A program made the position numbers and the translations under genes. DNA of 64,000 nt from Lachnospiraceae bacterium (GTDB lineage: Bacteria; Bacillota; Clostridia; Lachnospirales; Lachnospiraceae): positions 1 through 64,000 of the forward strand of contig JAGAMG010000050.1 of the NCBI GenBank assembly GCA_017624835.1, written 5' to 3'. Positions 61,815 through 64,000 of the stretch are shown piece after piece; within the stretch, counting starts at the first letter, position 1; the number at the start of each line of letters is the position of its first letter. The notes beneath the pieces were generated by a model. That model saw nothing but the letters and a program-made list of their open reading frames with translations, searched no databases and was not told the origin of the DNA.

Positions 61815-63194
61815 ATGCTGAGAAAAAGAATAATAGGGGGCTCTTTTTGTGCCCTTTTTTTGATGGCTGCAATTATTTTACTGGGACAACAGGAACATTT
61901 TTTCCCTGCCGGGGGAACGGAAATTGTTCAGGAAGAAGCTAAGACCCAGGATACAACGGAAAGGATGGAGGAAAAGCTACAATTATTTGCTACCTCGGCG
62001 GTTCTTATGGATGCCAAGACCGGAAGAGTTCTGTATGGAAAAGCAGAGGATACACCGATGGCTATGGCAAGTACTACTAAGATTATGACTTGTATTACGA
62101 TTCTGGAGCATGTAGAGGATTTGACAGAGAAGCTGACCGTTTCCGCTTATGCTGCTTCCATGCCCAAGGTGAAGCTGTACATAAAAAAGGGAGAGCAATA
62201 TCCGGTACGGGAGCTTTTGTTTTCCCTGATGTTGGAATCCCACAATGATTCTGCGGTGGCGTTGGCAGAGTATGTGGGAAAGCAATACTTAAGTGAGGAA
62301 CTGAAAAATAAGGATACGGCAGAATTTACCAAGGAGGAAAGTAAATTGGCGGTAGCAGCCTTTGCAAAGCTGATGAATGATAAAGCAGTGGAGCTTGGCT
62401 GCAAGGATACTTGGTTTATCACGCCAAATGGATTGGATGCCACGGAAAGCGTTACCTTGGAGAATGGAAGCGTTGTAGAAAAGGAACATCATACTACGGC
62501 AGCAGAGCTTGCCAGAATCATGTCCTACTGCATTTTGGAATCTCCCAAACGGGATGTGTTTTTAGAAATTACAAGAATGCCTTCTTATTCCTTTGTAGAA
62601 AACGGCAGGAGCTTTACCTGCACCAATCATAATTTCTTTTTGTCAATGATGGATGGTGCGCTTTCGGGAAAAACCGGTTTTACCAATAAAGCAGGATATT
62701 GTTATGTTGGAGCCTTAGAAAGGGAGGACAGAACCTTTATTGTGGCGTTGCTTGCCTGTGGCTGGCCCAATAATAAAAGCTATAAGTGGAGTGATACCAG
62801 AGAATTAATGGAGTATGGTCTGGAAAATTATGATTACCGGGAATTTCAGCCTCAGGTTGAATTAAAGGATATCTTTGTGGAAAATGGAGTGGTGGAGCAG
62901 GGAACACCCTATGATACAAAATATGTTTCCCTGTATGGAGAAAATCTGGAGGAGCCCATAGAAATATTGGTTTCGGAGACGGAGGAGATTGTGGTCAGAG
63001 TGGAGCAGGAGGAAAAATTCACGGCTCCTGTGTCTAAAGGAGAAGAAGCCGGAACAGTGTCCTATTTTTTGAAAGAAAAGACCGGGGAAGAGATATTGCT
63101 GAAACAGCAACCTCTCTATATTTCTGAAGATGTGTCGGAACTGAATTTTGAATATATTTTGTGGTATGTGGCGGATAAATACTGTTTGTTTTAA
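61815..63194 (+). CDS. dacB: D-alanyl-D-alanine carboxypeptidase, second copy
   Basis: The 459-residue protein has a membrane-anchor or signal segment (about 5-25), an acidic linker, and the PBP active sites: Ser86-x-x-Lys89 (STTK), SHN in LESHNDSA and KTG in SGKTGFTNKAGY. The C-terminal part (about 340-459) is a PBP5_C-like beta domain. It differs from the copy at 58139 in length and by having a longer linker. The symbol follows Bacillus convention and is tentative. Confidence 0.88.
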   Translation: MLRKRIIGGSFCALFLMAAIILLGQQEHFFPAGGTEIVQEEAKTQDTTERMEEKLQLFATSAVLMDAKTGRVLYGKAEDTPMAMASTTKIMTCITILEHVEDLTEKLTVSAYAASMPKVKLYIKKGEQYPVRELLFSLMLESHNDSAVALAEYVGKQYLSEELKNKDTAEFTKEESKLAVAAFAKLMNDKAVELGCKDTWFITPNGLDATESVTLENGSVVEKEHHTTAAELARIMSYCILESPKRDVFLEITRMPSYSFVENGRSFTCTNHNFFLSMMDGALSGKTGFTNKAGYCYVGALEREDRTFIVALLACGWPNNKSYKWSDTRELMEYGLENYDYREFQPQVELKDIFVENGVVEQGTPYDTKYVSLYGENLEEPIEILVSETEEIVVRVEQEEKFTAPVSKGEEAGTVSYFLKEKTGEEILLKQQPLYISEDVSELNFEYILWYVADKYCLF

Positions 63195-63222
63195 AATGTT
63201 TTTTGTTAAGATTTGTAAAAAA

Positions 63223-63254
63223 ATGCAATTCGTTCTTTGCGAGTTGCATTTTTT
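63223..63254 (+). terminator. Intrinsic terminator after the second carboxypeptidase
   Basis: ATGCAA (63223-63228) pairs with TTGCAT (63244-63249); inner TCG/CGA pairs extend the stem with mismatch. A 6-base T-run follows. Confidence 0.75.
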
Positions 63255-63368
63255 GTGTTATACTGTTAAGGATATAATCATGGGGGCATTTGCGTTGTTG
63301 GTAAATGTAAGTGCTTTCCCTGTTAATCAGTTTTTATTTTTTATAATATAAATGGAGGGCATGAAAGC

Positions 63369-64000
63369 ATGAGTACTACTTCAAAAGCGAGTCAAAGAAT
63401 AGCTGCTTTACTCGATGACAACAGTTTCGTTGAAATCGGCGGACTTGTAACAGCAAGAGCAACTGATTTTAACATGAAACCAAACGAAACTCCTTCTGAT
63501 GGATGTATCACCGGATACGGAGTAATTGACGGTAATCTTGTGTATGTGTACAGCCAGGATTCTTCTGTTATGAACGGAACCATTGGTGAAATGCATGCAA
63601 AGAAGATTTCCAAACTTTATGACCTGGCTATGAAAACAGGCGCACCTGTTATCGGTTTAATCGATTCTGCAGGTTTAAGATTACAGGAGGCAACTGATGC
63701 ACTTGAGGCATTTGGTGAGATTTACTTAAAGCAGACTTTAGCATCCGGTGTGATTCCTCAGATTACAGCAATCTTTGGAACCTGTGGCGGTGGTCTTGGT
63801 CTCTTCCCTACCATGACTGATTTTACTTTCATGGAAGAGAAGAATGCAAAATTATTTGTAAATGCTCCTAATGCATTGGATGGCAATGAGGTTAGCAAGT
63901 GCAACACTGCAGCTGCTGCATTCCAGGCAGAGGAAGCAGGCATTGTTGATGTGGTAGCTGATGAAGCAACCATTCTTTCCCAGATTAGAGCTTTGGTAGG
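63369..64000 (+). CDS. Carboxyltransferase subunit (biotin-dependent (de)carboxylase alpha), partial
   Basis: The first 210 residues are visible; the gene runs off the right edge. MSTTSKASQRIAALLDDNSFVEIGGLVTARA and GVIDGNLVYVYSQDSSVMNGTIGEMHAKKISKLYDLAMKTGAPVIGLIDSAGLRLQEATDALEAFG match the acyl-CoA carboxyltransferase N-domain. It could be a methylmalonyl-CoA or glutaconyl-CoA decarboxylase alpha chain, or an acyl-CoA carboxylase. GGAGGG lies at 63354-63359, 9 bases before the ATG. Confidence 0.88.
   Translation, partial: MSTTSKASQRIAALLDDNSFVEIGGLVTARATDFNMKPNETPSDGCITGYGVIDGNLVYVYSQDSSVMNGTIGEMHAKKISKLYDLAMKTGAPVIGLIDSAGLRLQEATDALEAFGEIYLKQTLASGVIPQITAIFGTCGGGLGLFPTMTDFTFMEEKNAKLFVNAPNALDGNEVSKCNTAAAAFQAEEAGIVDVVADEATILSQIRALV

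Noticed and set aside
63273-63278. TATAAT before the carboxyltransferase gene as a promoter -10
   Set aside because: No acceptable -35 at 16-18 bases; another TATAAT at 63342 is too close to the ribosome binding site.

Overview
The window reads as a chromosomal segment of a low-GC Gram-positive anaerobe, most likely a member of the Lachnospiraceae (Clostridia, Bacillota). Pointers are the era-yqzL-recO order, a Clostridia-type glyS, scpA-scpB beside DacA-type carboxypeptidases, a K+-independent-type membrane pyrophosphatase, a giant 2-hydroxyacyl-CoA dehydratase activase, a DUF4349 lipoprotein, and strong AGGAGG ribosome binding sites. Most genes lie on the + strand. No rRNA, tRNA or CRISPR array was seen.

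Region 1 (1-7659): the end of a FliD-like gene with its own terminator is followed by about 6 kb of AT-rich accessory DNA. This island holds a conjugative-element regulator pair (Orf7/Orf8-like), a Phd/ParE toxin-antitoxin pair, and a tight five-gene operon: thymidylate-kinase-like P-loop kinase, B12-type radical SAM enzyme, uracil-DNA-glycosylase-fold Fe-S protein, three-TM membrane protein and minimal nucleotidyltransferase. A gene remnant and an HTH/DUF6036-nucleotidyltransferase pair follow. The island stops just before a sigma-28-like promoter in front of a coiled-coil protein gene.

Region 2 (7684-18286): metabolic and housekeeping genes: GH28 glycosidase, DRE-TIM aldolase, H+-pyrophosphatase, flavodoxin-like reductase, RNase H, RluF-type pseudouridine synthase, a divergent NAD+ DNA ligase and MetA (acetyl-type).

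Region 3 (18325-28056): accessory again. It has YefM/YoeB with paired palindromic operators, then a five-gene operon (DUF4910 peptidase-like, AAC(3)-like acyltransferase, adenylation enzyme, formyltransferase, carrier protein) that looks like a formylating NRPS loading module split into separate proteins. An intact IS1182-family element, a VanW protein and an Rpn/PD-(D/E)XK protein with a 21-bp coding repeat follow.

Region 4 (28343-46481): Fkp-like fucokinase/GDP-fucose pyrophosphorylase, the dehydratase activase (minus strand), a rhomboid-like membrane protein, a sigma-like protein lacking the usual DNA-reading regions, an M16C peptidase, a DUF4349 lipoprotein, era-yqzL-recO, a small lipoprotein and glyS.

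Region 5 (46553-64000): a J-like/TPR protein paired with an HscC-type Hsp70, alaS, two GT-C-like membrane proteins (DUF6020, DUF6056), rpsU, two DacA-family carboxypeptidases flanking a metallophosphoesterase and scpAB, and the start of a biotin-dependent carboxyltransferase running off the window.

The best candidates for undescribed systems are the kinase/radical-SAM/UDG/membrane/nucleotidyltransferase operon at 1964-5362 and the split formyl-adenylation-carrier operon at 18934-23737.
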